Positions 24,084 to 25,232 of a DNA stretch of 25,232 nt are shown here, one piece after another; the first letter of the stretch is position 1, and the number at the start of each line of letters is the position of its first letter. Below the pieces are notes generated by a model. That model was not told the origin of the DNA and made no database searches. It saw only the letters and a program-made list of their open reading frames with translations. Origin of the DNA: JAZDIU01 sp043804635. GTDB lineage: Bacteria > Chloroflexota > Dehalococcoidia > Dehalococcoidales > UBA2162. The position numbers and the translations under genes were made by a program. The stretch is taken from NCBI GenBank assembly GCA_043804635.1, contig JAZDIU010000042.1, positions 1 to 25,232 of the forward strand. Direction: 5' to 3'.

Positions 24084-24368
24084 CTATTTCCTCCGAGAAA
24101 TTCTAGAAGACGCTTGCGGTTTCTTGAAATTTTTCAACAGCTTTTCGACGTTAGCCAGTTGTTCGCTGGCTATGTTTATTATTTGTTCTACAGCGTCAGC
24201 TTTGAAAATTAATAATCCGTTTCCTGCTGGGCCCATAAAAACCAGCAGAGTCGTTCCGGCTTCTATGTCCAACTCCTTACGAGCATTAGCAGGTATAACA
24301 ACCTGCCCTCTAGCACCAACCGTGGCTGAGCCAAAACATTTGAACCCATGAAAACTATCTTTATCCAT
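24084..24368 (-). CDS. AbrB/SpoVT-MazE-like transcriptional regulator
   Basis: This 94-residue protein has an AbrB-type swapped-hairpin DNA-binding domain (about 15-55). GSATVGARGQVVIPANARKELDIEAGTTLLVF is the typical signature, recognisable by the RGQVVIP core. The basic tail may aid DNA binding. GGGAGG precedes the ATG. It is the first gene of the exporter operon and has no toxin partner beside it, so a local regulator is likelier than an antitoxin. It may bind the AT-rich TATGA repeats upstream. Confidence 0.85.
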   Translation of the reverse strand: MDKDSFHGFKCFGSATVGARGQVVIPANARKELDIEAGTTLLVFMGPAGNGLLIFKADAVEQIINIASEQLANVEKLLKNFKKPQASSRISRRK

Positions 24369-24407
24369 AGTCCCTCCCGTCAGGGGTAAGAAGTATGATT
24401 TGTATGA

Positions 24408-24436
24408 ATTATAGCATTTATATGAATATATGACAA
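24408..24436 (-). promoter_or_regulatory. Sigma-70 promoter of the AbrB-HlyD-ABC-CvpA operon
   Basis: Read leftward: TTGTCA (24431-24436, 5 of 6), a 17-base spacer, then a perfect TATAAT (24408-24413). The start point would be near 24401. TATGA-type short repeats overlap the region (near 24393, 24403, 24421 and 24429) and could be the regulator's binding sites. Confidence 0.75.
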
Positions 24437-24485
24437 GGCAGGATAGAATATATAATAACCTGTATCCGACAATACACTTAGGCGA

Positions 24486-24515
24486 TTGACTCGTAAGCCG
24501 AGCATCTGTTAGAAT
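24486..24515 (+). promoter_or_regulatory. Promoter of the tRNA-Val gene
   Basis: TTGACT (24486-24491), an 18-base spacer and TAGAAT (24510-24515, 5 of 6), placed to start transcription a few bases before the tRNA. Confidence 0.6.
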
Positions 24516-24528
24516 TACTGTTGCTTAA

Positions 24529-24605
24529 GGGCGGTTAGCTCAGCTGGTTAGAGCATTGCGTTGACATCGCAAAGGTCACTGGTTCGAGTCCAGTATCGCC
24601 CACCA
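24529..24605 (+). tRNA. tRNA-Val (GAC)
   Basis: The sequence folds as a complete cloverleaf. The acceptor arms are GGGCGGT (24529-24535) and ATCGCCC (24595-24601), and the D arm is GCTC..GAGC. The anticodon stem TTGCG/CGCAA holds loop TTGACAT with anticodon GAC (24563-24565), and the T arm has the GGTTCGAGTC pattern. Discriminator A is at 24602 and CCA is encoded (24603-24605). The GAC anticodon reads the Val codons GUC and GUU. A recombinase gene follows immediately. Confidence 0.95.
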
Positions 24606-25232
24606 TCGCATCAGTTCGAAAACGAGGAACTGCTTGAGAATGAGGCACTACCACTACGAGAAATGCTGGAGGGTCTTCTAGGACCCGAGGGTAAGCGGAG
24701 ATTGCGACTGAGGCATATGACCAATGACGCCTTATTTCAAACCTACGATTCAGACCTGGTTTTAAGACTCCACAACGCCAAAGACCTCACCGACCACCGG
24801 AAGATGCTGGCCCGGTTCAAAGAACACCTGAATGGATTCCCCCCTTCTCCGGAGCTTGCCAAAGGATTCCTGGCTCAATATGCTAATCGGAAACCACGCA
24901 CTTTAGCTAGGTACTCTAAAATGATAAATGGCCTTATGAAGTTTTACGGAGAACCTATAGATATCAAAATCAAGATTCCCAAAACTCTACCTACCTATAC
25001 CGAAGATGGTGACATTGATAAGCTGTTTAAAGCTATCGAAACTAAAAAAACCCACAAAAAGCTGATAGTGCGAGATGCTTTGATGACGGCCGTAGATTTG
25101 AAGACCGGGCTGCGGCGAGCGGAATTAGCCGATTTAGAAGTTACGGACGTGCATAGCGACTTCCTTGTGGTGAGGAACGGAAAAGGGGGCAAAGACCGAG
25201 TTATCCCTCTAGTGCCCGAGATAGCGTTGCGT
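24603..25232 (+). mobile_element. Probable border of an integrative element at the tRNA-Val 3' end
   Basis: A tyrosine recombinase frame begins within about 60 bases of the tRNA 3' end and runs off the window. tRNA 3' ends are the usual att sites of such enzymes, so the end of the tRNA is probably the att core. The second repeat would lie beyond the window, so this is inferred. Confidence 0.55.
24663..25232 (+). CDS. Tyrosine recombinase/integrase (partial, runs off the right edge)
   Basis: At least 190 residues are in frame. An N-terminal core-binding (SAM-like) domain occupies about 25-105 (HRKMLARFKEHLNG, TLARYSKMINGLMKFYG). The catalytic domain starts after it, with TGLRRAEL (catalytic Arg at about 151) and the beta-hairpin GKGGKDRVIPL. 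The later His-x-x-Arg and Tyr are outside the window. The ATG at 24663 is the first in frame but has a poor ribosome site. The frame is open back to 24552, through the 3' half of the tRNA, and the codons at 24609-24660 look protein-like (acidic, Leu-rich), so the real start may be a CTG or other codon upstream. It reads away from the tRNA. Confidence 0.85.
   Translation, partial: MLEGLLGPEGKRRLRLRHMTNDALFQTYDSDLVLRLHNAKDLTDHRKMLARFKEHLNGFPPSPELAKGFLAQYANRKPRTLARYSKMINGLMKFYGEPIDIKIKIPKTLPTYTEDGDIDKLFKAIETKKTHKKLIVRDALMTAVDLKTGLRRAELADLEVTDVHSDFLVVRNGKGGKDRVIPLVPEIALR

Noticed and set aside
1..25232. CRISPR array, phage structural genes or rRNA
   Set aside because: No regular repeat-spacer pattern, no phage structural gene and no rRNA segment was seen on either strand.

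Overview
The window looks like chromosomal DNA of a mid-GC bacterium, probably a Dehalococcoidia-like Chloroflexota. The evidence is gene content and style: a DtxR-FeoA fusion regulator beside feoB, a purD-purE-purB run, rsmD-coaD-ferredoxin, a lipoprotein HlyD adaptor with a MacB-type exporter (which fits a single-membrane cell), and frequent TTG, GTG and even CTG starts. The taxon is an inference; no rRNA or other decisive marker is present.

Left part (1-12 kb) is an accessory catabolic region. It opens with the right end of an IS3-family element that has cut a NERD-domain gene. A leftward run of hydrolases follows. Reading in the direction of transcription these are phosphotriesterase-family proteins PTE-A, PTE-B, PTE-C and PTE-D, an amidohydrolase-2 protein, a CocE-type serine hydrolase and the broken NERD gene. 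PTE-A and PTE-D keep all the metal ligands, while PTE-B and PTE-C have lost most of them. A divergent rightward operon with a good promoter (DUF6282-type hydrolase, RraA-family aldolase, PIG-L protein of the GalB kind) resembles the last steps of gallate/protocatechuate catabolism, 4-oxalomesaconate to pyruvate plus oxaloacetate. A convergent MFS carrier with its own promoter closes the region.

Middle part (11.6-15.8 kb) is an iron operon read leftward: DtxR-FeoA regulator, FeoB, and an APC permease whose start overlaps the feoB stop. Two adjacent TTAGG-N4-CCTAA operators lie between the regulator's promoter and its start codon. Back to back with it lies the purD promoter; the two -35 boxes form one palindrome.

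The right part holds housekeeping genes read rightward (purD, purE, purB, rsmD, coaD, ferredoxin). A leftward operon follows: AbrB-type regulator, HlyD-like adaptor, ABC ATPase, FtsX-type permease and CvpA. The window ends with a tRNA-Val(GAC) gene followed at once by a tyrosine recombinase that runs off the edge, most likely the border of an integrated element.
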